Of a stretch of 64,000 nucleotides of DNA, positions 16,679-24,719 are shown one piece after another. Below the pieces are notes generated by a model, which saw nothing but the letters and a program-made list of their open reading frames with translations, was not told where the DNA came from and searched no databases. Made by a program: the position numbers and the translations under genes. Numbering within the stretch: position 1 is the stretch's first letter; the number at the start of each line of letters is the position of its first letter. This DNA comes from Sporichthyaceae bacterium (GTDB lineage Bacteria > Actinomycetota > Actinomycetes > Sporichthyales > Sporichthyaceae), in NCBI GenBank assembly GCA_036493475.1, contig DASXPS010000217.1:1-64000 (forward strand). The letters run 5' to 3'.

Positions 16679-17980
16679 GTGCGTCAAGGCGCAAGCCGTG
16701 GGCCGGCGATTGCATTCGTGGTGCTGAGCGCGGCTCTCGCAGTGGTCGTCGTGCTCACCACCCCGTGGCAGGCGGTCGGGCGGCCACCCGGTGGACGGGC
16801 TCCGGTGGACGTGGCCGCCGACTTCGACGCGGCGTACCTGCACAAGGAGAACGTCTACCACCATCAGTTGTGGCCGGCGGTGCTCGGCGGGTTGGCGGCG
16901 ACGCTGCTCGCCACGCTGCTGCTCGGGTTGACCCCGCTCGGTGCCCGACTGGTGCGCGCCGCGGCCCGGCCGCTACGCGGCGGTTGGTGGGCCAGGCTGA
17001 TCACCGGCACCGTGGTGATCACCGCGCTGATCCGTGTCGCGAGCCTGCCCTTCGACGTCTGGCGCCAGCACCTGCAACGCAACGCGGGCATCGTGGTGCA
17101 GAGCTGGTCCGGTTTCCTCAGCGACGTCGCGGTCGGCTACGGCATCACCCTGGTCGCGGCGCTGATCGCCACATTGGTTTTCTTCGGCCTGGTGCACTGG
17201 GTGCGCCGCTGGTGGATACCCGGCCTGGCCATCGCGGCCCTGCTGGTGGTGGCCACCTCGTTCGTCTACCCGCTGGTGGTCGAGCCCGCGTTCAACAACT
17301 TCTCTCCGATGCCGGCCGGCGGGCTGCGTACGTCGCTGTTGCAGTTGGCCGCCGATGACCACGTTTCCGTGTCCGACGTGCTGATCGCGGATGAGTCCAA
17401 GCGATCCACGCGGCTCAACGCCTATGTCTCCGGCATCGGCTCCAGCCGCCGCATCGTGGTCTTCGACACCACGCTGAACAAGTTGCCGCCGGAGGAGATC
17501 CGGGCGATCATCGCTCACGAGTTGGGGCACGTGAAGCGCAATGACGTGCTGCACGGCACCGCCGAGGGCGCGTTGGCCGCGAGCGCCGCCGTGTGCCTGG
17601 TGTTCGTGCTGGTTTCCTCGCCGCGGCTGCGTCGACAGGCCGGGATTTCCGACGTGCGCGATCCCAGTTCGTTGGCGCTGTTGCTGGCCCTGGTGGCGTT
17701 GCTCGGCGCGCTGAGCACACCGGTGGAGTTGCTGGTGTCGCGCCGCATCGAGGCACGCGCTGACGCGCATTCGCTGACGCTGACTCACGATCCGGGCACA
17801 CTGATTGCGATGCAGCGTCAGATCGCGGAGAACAACCTGGCCGACCTGGACCCTCCGTGGCCGGAGGTTTGGTTCTACGCCACGCACCCCACCGGGCCGC
17901 AGCGCATCGCGCAGGCGCGGACCTGGGCGAGACTGCACAACCTGCCGGTGCCCCCGCCCACCGTCGGCCACGGTGGCTGA
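16679..17980 (+). CDS. M48 family (Ste24p-like) integral membrane zinc metallopeptidase
   Basis: This 433-aa protein has multiple membrane segments and the M48 zinc motif HELGH (280-284), with a third-ligand glutamate in RRIEARADAHSL. The domain order (several helices, catalytic loop, two more helices) fits the CAAX-protease-1/Ste24 group. In bacteria its role is probably membrane-protein quality control, not prenylation. It starts with GTG 2 nt after the previous metallopeptidase stop and overlaps pimB by 1 nt (TGATG), so the three genes form an operon. Confidence 0.92.
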   Translation: MRQGASRGPAIAFVVLSAALAVVVVLTTPWQAVGRPPGGRAPVDVAADFDAAYLHKENVYHHQLWPAVLGGLAATLLATLLLGLTPLGARLVRAAARPLRGGWWARLITGTVVITALIRVASLPFDVWRQHLQRNAGIVVQSWSGFLSDVAVGYGITLVAALIATLVFFGLVHWVRRWWIPGLAIAALLVVATSFVYPLVVEPAFNNFSPMPAGGLRTSLLQLAADDHVSVSDVLIADESKRSTRLNAYVSGIGSSRRIVVFDTTLNKLPPEEIRAIIAHELGHVKRNDVLHGTAEGALAASAAVCLVFVLVSSPRLRRQAGISDVRDPSSLALLLALVALLGALSTPVELLVSRRIEARADAHSLTLTHDPGTLIAMQRQIAENNLADLDPPWPEVWFYATHPTGPQRIAQARTWARLHNLPVPPPTVGHGG

Positions 17981-19107
17981 TGGGCCGCACGCTGGTGGTC
18001 ACCAACGACTTCCCGCCGCGCACCGGAGGCATCCAGTCGTTCGTGGCGGGCCTGGTGGAACGGCTGCCCCCGGACCAGCTGGTGGTCTATGCCCCCGCCT
18101 GGACCGGTGCCGCGGCCTACGACGCGGCGGCGGACTACCCGGTGGTGCGTCATCCCGGCTCGTTGATGCTGCCGGTGTCCACGGTGGCCCGCCGGGCCCG
18201 GGAGCTGATCCGACAGCACCGCTGCGACTCGGTGCTGTTCGGCGCGGCCGCGCCGCTCGCCCTGCTGGCGCCGAGTCTGCGGGAGGTCGGGGTGCGTCGC
18301 GCGGTGGCCATCACGCACGGCCACGAGGCCGGCTGGGCGCTGTTGCCCGGCGGACGGGCCGGGCTGCGCCGGATCGGGGCCGGCCTGGACTCGCTGACCT
18401 ACCTGGGCGACTACACCCGCCGGCTGATCGGCGACGCGCTGCGCCCGAGTGACCGAGCCAAGCTGGTCCGCCTGCATCCCGGGGTTGACGCCGAGCGGTT
18501 CCGCCCGGACGCCGGCGGGGCGGCCCGCCGCGCCGAGGCGGGGTTGGCCGGTCGTCCGGTGATCGTGTGCGTGTCCCGGCTGGTGCGCCGCAAGGGCCAG
18601 GACACGTTGGTGCGGGCATTGCCCGCGATCCAGAAACGGGTGGCGGGCACGGCGCTGCTCCTGGTCGGCGATGGTCCCGACCGCAGCTACCTGCACGAGT
18701 TGGCCCGCCGGGTCCGGGTGGTCGAGGACGTGGTGTTCGCGGGCGCCGTGGCGGAGACCGACCTACCCGGCTGGTACGGCGCCGGCGACGTGTTCGCGAT
18801 GCCCTGTCGCACCCGGCGCCGTGGCCTGGACGTGGAGGGCCTGGGCATGGTCTACCTGGAGGCGTCCGCCTGTGGGCTGCCCGTGCTGGCCGGGGATTCC
18901 GGCGGCGCCCCGGATGCCGTGCTGGACGGCACCACCGGCCGGGTCATCGACGGGGAGTCCACCGGCGCCGCCTCGCACGTGTTGGCCATGATGCTGACCA
19001 ACCGTCAGATGGCACGCCGGCTGGGCGATGCAGGTCGCGCCTGGACGCTGTCGGAGTGGGGCTGGGATCTGCAGGCGCAACGCCTCGCGGAGTTGTTGAA
19101 CGGCTGA
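17980..19107 (+). CDS. pimB: Phosphatidylinositol monomannoside alpha-mannosyltransferase (PimB-type GT4)
   Basis: This 375-aa GT-B enzyme adds the second mannose to phosphatidylinositol monomannoside on the inner membrane face, using GDP-mannose, by homology to mycobacterial PimB' (Rv2188c). The N-terminus TNDFPPRTGGIQSF carries the acceptor/phosphate loop. The donor domain has VSRLVRRKG and the EX7E motif E-GLGMVYL-E, then ACGLPVLAG. Other GT4 mannosyltransferases are possible, but the gene neighbourhood (exonuclease/GIY-YIG, NlpC/P60 upstream) is that of Rv2188c. The ATG shares one base with the stop of the M48 gene. Confidence 0.88.
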   Translation: MGRTLVVTNDFPPRTGGIQSFVAGLVERLPPDQLVVYAPAWTGAAAYDAAADYPVVRHPGSLMLPVSTVARRARELIRQHRCDSVLFGAAAPLALLAPSLREVGVRRAVAITHGHEAGWALLPGGRAGLRRIGAGLDSLTYLGDYTRRLIGDALRPSDRAKLVRLHPGVDAERFRPDAGGAARRAEAGLAGRPVIVCVSRLVRRKGQDTLVRALPAIQKRVAGTALLLVGDGPDRSYLHELARRVRVVEDVVFAGAVAETDLPGWYGAGDVFAMPCRTRRRGLDVEGLGMVYLEASACGLPVLAGDSGGAPDAVLDGTTGRVIDGESTGAASHVLAMMLTNRQMARRLGDAGRAWTLSEWGWDLQAQRLAELLNG

Positions 19108-19120
19108 ACGACGAAGGTGG

Positions 19121-19765
19121 TCAGCGGTGCGGGTCCTTGTCGGAGGTGATCAAACCCATGCGCAGCGCGGTCATTAAGGCCTGCGCGCGGTTGCCCGCGC
19201 CGAGCTTCTCGTAGACCTTGGAGATGTGGGTCTTGGTGGTGGACTCGCTGATGAACAGTGTCTTGGCGATGCCGGACACGGCCAGCCCGTCCGCCAGCAG
19301 CTTGAGCACCTCCTTTTCCCGCGGGGACAGCGCGGGACCCGAGGGCGCCATCTTGCGCCGCATCGCGTCCGCGAGGTCCGCGGCGGAGAACGAGGCGGGC
19401 GAGGCCGCGGCGTGCCGCGCGGCGGCCAGCACCTCCTCGGCGGGTGAGTCCTTGTTGACGAAACTGGACGCACCGGCCTCCAGTGCGGCGAACAGTTGGT
19501 CGTCCCCGGCGTACATGGTCAGCACGACGATGCCCATGCTCTCCCCGGCCGCGCGCAGCTTCTTCACCGCGTCCAGGCCGTTGCCGTCCGGCAGTCGCAC
19601 GTCCATGATCACGACCTCGGGCGACATAGCCCTGATCACGGCCAGCGCCTCGGCCACCGAGCCCGCCTCACCGACCACCTCGAAATCGGGGTCGCGCTCG
19701 AAGGCCCGACGCAAACCATGGCGGATCAGCTCGTGGTCGTCGACCAGCAGCACTGTCGTACTCAT
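19121..19765 (-). CDS. NarL/LuxR-type response regulator
   Basis: This 214-aa regulator has a receiver domain (acidic pair D9/D10, phosphoacceptor D55 in VIMDVRLPDG, and the conserved Lys in VNKDSPAEE) and a C-terminal LuxR helix-turn-helix (LSPREKEVLKLLADG, then SESTTKTHISKVYEKL). ATG 19765 gives the standard MSTTVLLVDD start; the frame is open upstream but overlaps the bridging region. It is the last gene of the three-gene signalling unit and the obvious partner of the HisKA_3 kinase just upstream. It converges on pimB with only 13 bp between. Confidence 0.94.
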   Translation of the reverse strand: MSTTVLLVDDHELIRHGLRRAFERDPDFEVVGEAGSVAEALAVIRAMSPEVVIMDVRLPDGNGLDAVKKLRAAGESMGIVVLTMYAGDDQLFAALEAGASSFVNKDSPAEEVLAAARHAAASPASFSAADLADAMRRKMAPSGPALSPREKEVLKLLADGLAVSGIAKTLFISESTTKTHISKVYEKLGAGNRAQALMTALRMGLITSDKDPHR

Positions 19766-19842
19766 GACGGCGGCTCGTTCCTCGCCGGCGTCATGAGGCG
19801 CGGTCGGGCTGTGCTCATTGATTCGCTCGCAAGCTCGCTCAT
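19762..19842 (-). other. Bridging 26-codon mini-ORF between the kinase and regulator genes
   Basis: ATG at 19842 overlaps the kinase TGA (ATGA). The 26-codon frame, peptide MSELASESMSTARPRLMTPA..., ends in a TGA overlapping the regulator ATG (ATGA). This is the same architecture as the qcrC/qcrA gap and begins with the same repeat, though an indel in the repeat puts the two peptides in different frames, so the peptide itself is not conserved. A role in translational coupling is an inference. Confidence 0.45.
19809..19842 (-). repeat. Intercistronic repeat, copy 2 (kinase/regulator)
   Basis: On the minus strand it starts ATGAGCGAGCTTGCGAGCGA and ends AATCAATGAGCACAG, matching copy 1 at 6571-6605. 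Its own ATG and TGA serve as the mini-ORF start and the kinase stop. It has internal near-palindromic character (GAGCTTGCGAGC). Confidence 0.6.
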
Positions 19843-21545
19843 CGCGCCTTCTCCTCGGTCCTTCGGCCACGCTTCGGCCCGGACATTAGCTTGTCGTACT
19901 CCTCGGCCTCCGCGTCGTGTGCGGTCGCGGCGAGTCCTACCCGAACTGCAACGTATGTCCCCCGGGGCTGCCGGGCCCGAATTTCCAGCGTCGCCCGGGA
20001 GCGCGCCGCCCGTTCCCGCATGACCTCCAGCCCGTAACTGTCCTCGCGGCCCTTGCCCAGGCCCTGACCGTCGTCCTCGACCACCAGTTCGGCGTCCGGC
20101 GGATGCACCCGGCAGGTGACCCAGAGGTTGTCCGCGGCGGCGTGCTTGCGGGCGTTGTTGATCGCCTCCTGGGCAATACGCAGCAGCTCCGCCTCGGTTT
20201 CCGCGGGCAGCCGGCGGTTGGACTCGTCCAACGTCATGTGCACGGTGAACCCGGCGGTGGTGCCGATCATCCGCAGGTACTCGGACAGCGCGGCACCCAA
20301 CCCGCCGTGACGGTCCACGTCGGAGCGCAGCTCGAAGATGGACAGCCGCAGCTCGCGCACGATGCGGGTCATCTCCTGGCGCAGTCCGGTGAGGTCCTCG
20401 ACGATGTCCAGCTGTCCGGCGTCCGCGGCCACCGAGGAGATCTCGTCGACCATGTAGCCCAGTGAGGCCAATTCCTGCGCGATTCCGTCGTGGATCTCCC
20501 GGGCCAGGCGCCGGCGTTCCTCGGCGGTGGCCAGCTCGCGGATCTGGTCGAACAGCACGCCGGTGTCCAGACGCAGCGCGATGTCCTCGGCGAGGTCGAC
20601 GATCTGCTCGACCACGGCGGACGGATAGGCGTAGGGCTGCTCGGTCTCGCAGGCCAGCAGGCCGCTGATGCGTTCGCCGATGCGGATCGGCACCACCAGC
20701 GAGCTGCCGCCCGGCGGTGGCTCCAGTGAGCCGGCGTCGCGCAGGAACCGGTGATCCCGCAGCTGGGGCGCTTCGGTGGCCCAGACCTCGGCGAACGGGT
20801 TGGCCCCGCCCAGCTCCATCTCCCACTCCAGCCGGTCCTCGCCGCGGCGGGCCAGCGTGGTCAGCCGGTCCCCGTCGCTGCGCATGATTACCGCCGCGGC
20901 ACTGAACCGGGCGACCCGGGCCAACTCCTCGATCAGCGTGTCCGCGGTGGTCACCGGGTCCAGCGACCCCGGCAGTTGACGGGTCACTGCGTAAAGCTGG
21001 GAGAGCAGGTCGTGGGCCTCGGCGTAGACGTTCGTCGCGGTCTCGGTGGCGTCGTCCTGCAGCCGGCGGGCCCAGGCCGCGACCAGCCCGCCCATCAACG
21101 CGATCACCGTCCACTGGGCGGCGGCCACGCTGTAGTCCTTGACGTGCAGGTCCTGCCGGTTGGGCACGGCCAGACCGATCAGCAGCGCGGTGGCCGCGGC
21201 GCCCGCCGCCATGGTCGCCCCGCCCGCCTGGGCCAACAGGCCGCCCGCGAACACCGGAGCCAGCAGGTAGGGCAGCAGCGGGGACAGCTCGTGCCCGGTG
21301 GAGTTCACCGCGATGGCCCACACCGCGACCTCGCCGGTGCGGCCCAGCAATCCGGCGAGGGTAGTGCGCTCCAGCACCGACACCGCGGCGCCGACCACGC
21401 CCATCGCGCCGATCCAGCTGAAGTCCTGACCCGGCTTGTCGCCGAGCACCGCGAGCACGGCGCAGCCGGCCAGCAGCAGGGCACGCAACGCCACCGCCGG
21501 CAGGCCGGGGTAGCGCGCGAGCAAAGCAGCGATGCGCCCGGGCAC
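19839..21545 (-). CDS. Membrane sensor histidine kinase with GAF domain (HisKA_3 / NarL-partner type)
   Basis: This 568-aa kinase has about five or six N-terminal membrane helices (about 15-160), a short coiled coil, a GAF domain (about 190-325), a HisKA_3 dimerisation domain with phosphoacceptor H352 in REIHDGIAQELASLG, and an HATPase_c domain with N-box EAINNARKHA, G1 DDGQGLG and G2 YGLEVMRERA. The stop is coupled to the regulator through a bridging mini-ORF. The start lies 26 bp after the 1017-aa gene, so all three are probably one transcript. The signal sensed is unknown. Confidence 0.93.
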   Translation of the reverse strand: MPGRIAALLARYPGLPAVALRALLLAGCAVLAVLGDKPGQDFSWIGAMGVVGAAVSVLERTTLAGLLGRTGEVAVWAIAVNSTGHELSPLLPYLLAPVFAGGLLAQAGGATMAAGAAATALLIGLAVPNRQDLHVKDYSVAAAQWTVIALMGGLVAAWARRLQDDATETATNVYAEAHDLLSQLYAVTRQLPGSLDPVTTADTLIEELARVARFSAAAVIMRSDGDRLTTLARRGEDRLEWEMELGGANPFAEVWATEAPQLRDHRFLRDAGSLEPPPGGSSLVVPIRIGERISGLLACETEQPYAYPSAVVEQIVDLAEDIALRLDTGVLFDQIRELATAEERRRLAREIHDGIAQELASLGYMVDEISSVAADAGQLDIVEDLTGLRQEMTRIVRELRLSIFELRSDVDRHGGLGAALSEYLRMIGTTAGFTVHMTLDESNRRLPAETEAELLRIAQEAINNARKHAAADNLWVTCRVHPPDAELVVEDDGQGLGKGREDSYGLEVMRERAARSRATLEIRARQPRGTYVAVRVGLAATAHDAEAEEYDKLMSGPKRGRRTEEKAR

Positions 21546-21571
21546 GCCGTCAGAATTTCACAACGGGCGGC

Positions 21572-24500
21572 TCAGCGGCGCCGGTGCGTCCGTTGGTCGT
21601 GAATCTGGCGCGCCACGTCGCGGGTTTCCAGCGTCTCGGCCAGCTCGGCGACGTAGTCCTCGATGTACTCCCCGAAGACCTCGGCGACGTCCCGCTCGAA
21701 CGGCTTCTCCGCGCGCGCAGCGACCAGGATCGAGTTCGCCGCCAGCAGCGGGATGCCGACCAGGTGCGGCCATTGGGCCAACGGCACCCCGGTCAGCTCT
21801 TCGCGCAGGCCGTCCGGGTCGTCGGTGATCTTCGGCTTCTCACGGCCGAGCACCTCGCGGATGAACCAGTGCTCTTCGGAGAGCCGGTAGCGCAGGTCAC
21901 GCGCGCCGATCCCGATGCCGGACGCGGTGCTCCAGGCGTCCCCGTCCGGGATGATCATCGCGACGGCCTCGCACTCCAGATGCTCCATCGCGACGAAGGC
22001 CAGCTCCTCGCACACCTGCGCGGGCGCGGCCAGCGTGTCGGTCATGGCCATCAGCTGGTGCACGAAACCCAGGCCCGGCGGCTCCAACTCCGGCCCGTAG
22101 TACACCGGCCGGTTGGCCAGCATGCGGGCCTCGGCCTCTTCCTCGGCGTTGCGGACGGCCTCGTCGACGATCCGGTCCGCCTCGGCCCTGATCTTGGTCT
22201 GCCGGATCAGGCCCTCGACCCGTTCGATGGTCTCCACCCGGGAGACCTCGGCCTGCAGCTTGGCCGCGATGCGCTGCCGCTCGGCGTCCTCGCGGGCCCT
22301 GATGGCGGCCTGGTGCGCCTCCATCTCCGCCTGCAGCCGGGCGGCCTTGGCCGCCTCGGCGGCCAGTCGGGAGTCGACCTTGGCCTGGGCGTGCGAGGCG
22401 CGCTCGGCGACCACCCGGGCGCGTTCCTCGGCGCGCGCCGCCTCGGCAGCAACCCGCTCGGCCTGCTTCTGAGCCTCCTCGGCGGCCTTGGCTTCGGCCA
22501 CGGCCCGGGCGCGGGCGGCTTTCTCGTCCGCGCGGGCCTGGGCGTCGGCGAGTCGGGCCGCCTCGGCGCGGGCCCGCTCGATGGCTCGGGAGGCCTCGGC
22601 GGCAGCCTTTTGGTCGGCCTCGGCCATCTGCTGGGCAGCCCTCGCGGCCACCGCCGCCGCGCGTTCCGCGGCCCGGTGGGCCTCGGCGTCGGCGCGAGCG
22701 CGGTGTTTCGCCTCGATCTCGGCGGCCCTTGCCGCCTCCATCGCGGCGCGCGCCTCGGCGTCCGCTCGGGTCTTCTCCGCCTTGGCGGCCTCGGCTGCGG
22801 CCCGTTCGGCGGCCTTGATCTCGGCATCCGCGCGGGCCTGCTCGGCGCGCACCGACCCGGTGGCGGCGCGGGCCGCGGCCTTGGCCTCCGCGGTCTGCTG
22901 GGCCTGCTCCAGCCGGGCGGCCTCCTCGGCCATGCGGGTGCGGGCGTCCGGGATCGGGTGGAAATCCGTGGGCTGGGCGGGCACCGGCGGGTGCTCGGGG
23001 CCGAACTCGGCGCGTGCCCGGGCGAGTCGAGCCGCTTCCTTCTCGGCCGCCTTGGCGGCCTTTGCGGCCGCGCGGGCCCGGCTCCGGTCGTGACGCGGGT
23101 CGGCGCCGACGCCCGGCTCCAGCGGCATCGGGGTCAGCGGACCGGCGTAGGCCTGCGGGGCGGCGTACGGCTGCGGGGCGGGGTACTGCTCCGGCGCGGC
23201 GTAGCTCTCCGGTGCGCGGAACGTGTCGGGCGCCGGCTCGGAAGGCAACGGCGGCGCCGGCGGCAGCGGCGGACCGACCTCGCCCTGGCGCGGCCGTGGC
23301 CGCGCCCATGGCGCCAGTCGGTGCTTGAGACTCTCGGTGTCCGGCGCCGGCGGCAGGTCGAACTCGTCGTGCGGCGCGGTGGGGATCGTCGAGGCCGGCG
23401 GCGGTAGGAAGCGCATCCAGTCCGATTCGCCGGTGGTTTCGCCGGGGGAGGTGGCCGGTGCCGAGGACTCCCACGACGGGGTGGGCGGCGGTGCCGGGGA
23501 CAGCGGCGGGCTGGACGGCAGGTACTTCATCCACTCCGGCTCGTCGGCCGGCGCCGGCTCGGTGGGCGCGGGTTGCGCCGGGGCCGGCGTCGACGGCAGG
23601 TACTTCATCCACTCCGGTTCGTCGGCCGGGGCCGGGGCCGGATCGGTGGGCGCGGGGGCCGGGGCCGGGGTCGACCAGGTGGGGCTGGGCGGGAGGAAGT
23701 CGTCGATCGAGGGCCAGGCGTACTCCGCGGACGGGCTGGTGCTCGGCGCCGGCGCGCTCGGCTCGGCTCTGGGTGCCGGCGTGCTCCAGTCGACGCTCGG
23801 GGTGATCGGGAAGCGCTCGGTGTCCGCCGCGGGCGGGGCCTCGGTGACCGGTTCGGGTGCGGTCAGGTCGATGGCGTCCAGCGCTTCCGGGGTGAACGCG
23901 GTGCGCCAGTCCAGGCTCGCGGACTGGGTGAAGGACTCCTTGTCGAACGACGGCCACTCCACGGCCGAGCCACTCGGCGCTTCCGCCGGGGGCAGGTCCA
24001 GCCCGTCGAGGACCGAGGCGACCTCGGGAGCCGCGGGAACCTCGACGGTCGCGGGGACGTCCAGGGCCGCGGGGATATCCAGGGCGGCGGGGATATCCAG
24101 GGCCGCGGGGACGTCCAGGCCCGCCGGGACATCGTCCCCATCCCCGTCAACGTCTCCGTCGTCCCGGGCGCCGTACGCGTTCTGGTGTTCCTCCTCCTCG
24201 CGGGCGGCGGCCAGGTCCACCGCGGCCATGGTGCGGCCGACGGCGCGCAGCAGACGGTCCCGGGTCAACGGCATCGACAACGTCTTCACGTTGCGGTCGG
24301 CCAGCCGCAGGGCGACCAGCCGCGGGCTGTCCGAAACGGACTCCGCGACGATCAGCACCGGCACCTGCACCGACCGGTTGCGCAGCTCGCTCACTACGTC
24401 TACCGCGCGGTCCGCGTCACCCAGGTCGAGCATCAACAGGTGCGCGGCAGAGGCCCAGTCCACCCAGCCGGGAGTCTCGGCAGGGTCGACCGGGATCACG

Positions 24501-24625
24501 TTGAGGTCATCCGCGGCAAGTGCGGCGGTAATCGCAGCATTGCCCGAGATGACGAGCACGTCGCGCAGCGGGGCCTCCAAACCGCCGAGAGGGTCTGGGT
24601 AGACGATACGGCGGGAACGGATCAT
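21572..24625 (-). CDS. 1017-aa pseudo-receiver / Pro-rich / coiled-coil / GAF-like signalling protein
   Basis: No single known family covers this protein. Residues about 20-138 look like a receiver fold (LLMLDLGDA after strand 3, LIVAESVS, TLSMPLTRDRLLRAV) without the canonical acidic pair and Lys. An acidic linker (142-165) and five hexapeptides of the type LDIPAA (170-200) follow. Residues 205-500 are proline-rich and probably disordered, with repeats of EWMKYLP and a variant DWMRFLP. Residues about 512-835 are an Ala/Glu/Arg-rich helix, probably a long coiled coil with a break at 541-561. Residues about 845-1000 resemble a GAF domain. It has no membrane segment and no output domain. It is first in an operon with a GAF histidine kinase and LuxR-type regulator, so a scaffold or input role is likely. 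Confidence 0.85.
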   Translation of the reverse strand: MIRSRRIVYPDPLGGLEAPLRDVLVISGNAAITAALAADDLNVIPVDPAETPGWVDWASAAHLLMLDLGDADRAVDVVSELRNRSVQVPVLIVAESVSDSPRLVALRLADRNVKTLSMPLTRDRLLRAVGRTMAAVDLAAAREEEEHQNAYGARDDGDVDGDGDDVPAGLDVPAALDIPAALDIPAALDVPATVEVPAAPEVASVLDGLDLPPAEAPSGSAVEWPSFDKESFTQSASLDWRTAFTPEALDAIDLTAPEPVTEAPPAADTERFPITPSVDWSTPAPRAEPSAPAPSTSPSAEYAWPSIDDFLPPSPTWSTPAPAPAPTDPAPAPADEPEWMKYLPSTPAPAQPAPTEPAPADEPEWMKYLPSSPPLSPAPPPTPSWESSAPATSPGETTGESDWMRFLPPPASTIPTAPHDEFDLPPAPDTESLKHRLAPWARPRPRQGEVGPPLPPAPPLPSEPAPDTFRAPESYAAPEQYPAPQPYAAPQAYAGPLTPMPLEPGVGADPRHDRSRARAAAKAAKAAEKEAARLARARAEFGPEHPPVPAQPTDFHPIPDARTRMAEEAARLEQAQQTAEAKAAARAATGSVRAEQARADAEIKAAERAAAEAAKAEKTRADAEARAAMEAARAAEIEAKHRARADAEAHRAAERAAAVAARAAQQMAEADQKAAAEASRAIERARAEAARLADAQARADEKAARARAVAEAKAAEEAQKQAERVAAEAARAEERARVVAERASHAQAKVDSRLAAEAAKAARLQAEMEAHQAAIRAREDAERQRIAAKLQAEVSRVETIERVEGLIRQTKIRAEADRIVDEAVRNAEEEAEARMLANRPVYYGPELEPPGLGFVHQLMAMTDTLAAPAQVCEELAFVAMEHLECEAVAMIIPDGDAWSTASGIGIGARDLRYRLSEEHWFIREVLGREKPKITDDPDGLREELTGVPLAQWPHLVGIPLLAANSILVAARAEKPFERDVAEVFGEYIEDYVAELAETLETRDVARQIHDQRTHRRR
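23402..23626 (-). repeat. Tandem WMKYLP-motif repeat inside the 1017-aa protein gene
   Basis: A 26-residue (78-bp) unit is repeated: ADEPEWMKYLPS occurs at residues 334-345 and again at 360-371, and a diverged third copy ESDWMRFLPPP is at 400-410. An aromatic-hydrophobic motif repeated in a disordered linker often means several docking sites for one partner. Confidence 0.8.
24026..24118 (-). repeat. 18-bp tandem repeat encoding LDxPAA hexapeptides
   Basis: Five consecutive units encode LDVPAA, LDIPAA, LDIPAA, LDVPAT, VEVPAA in residues 170-199. The nucleotide repeats are nearly identical (GGGATATCCAGGGC-type on the plus strand), suggesting recent expansion by slippage; copy number may vary between strains. 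Confidence 0.8.
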
Positions 24626-24704
24626 GCCGGCGGGGCTTCGACCGAACTGTTGCGTTCTTCAGACCTGCCAATTCGCCGGCCGACAGGCCCATCCGGTGGT
24701 CGTC

Positions 24705-24710
24705 TAGGGT
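24705..24710 (+). promoter_or_regulatory. -10 box of the metallophosphoesterase gene
   Basis: TAGGGT lies 9 nt before the ATG at 24720, with no Shine-Dalgarno in between, so the transcript would be leaderless or nearly so. No clear -35 is visible. The opposite strand of this 94-bp gap must hold the promoter of the 1017-aa gene; I could not place it. Confidence 0.45.
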
Positions 24711-24719
24711 CGGAACGCG

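Noticed and set aside
21584-23407. Plus-strand Gly/Leu-rich open frame opposite the 1017-aa gene
   Set aside because: It mirrors Ala/Glu/Arg codons of the coiled coil; no ribosome site and no domain.
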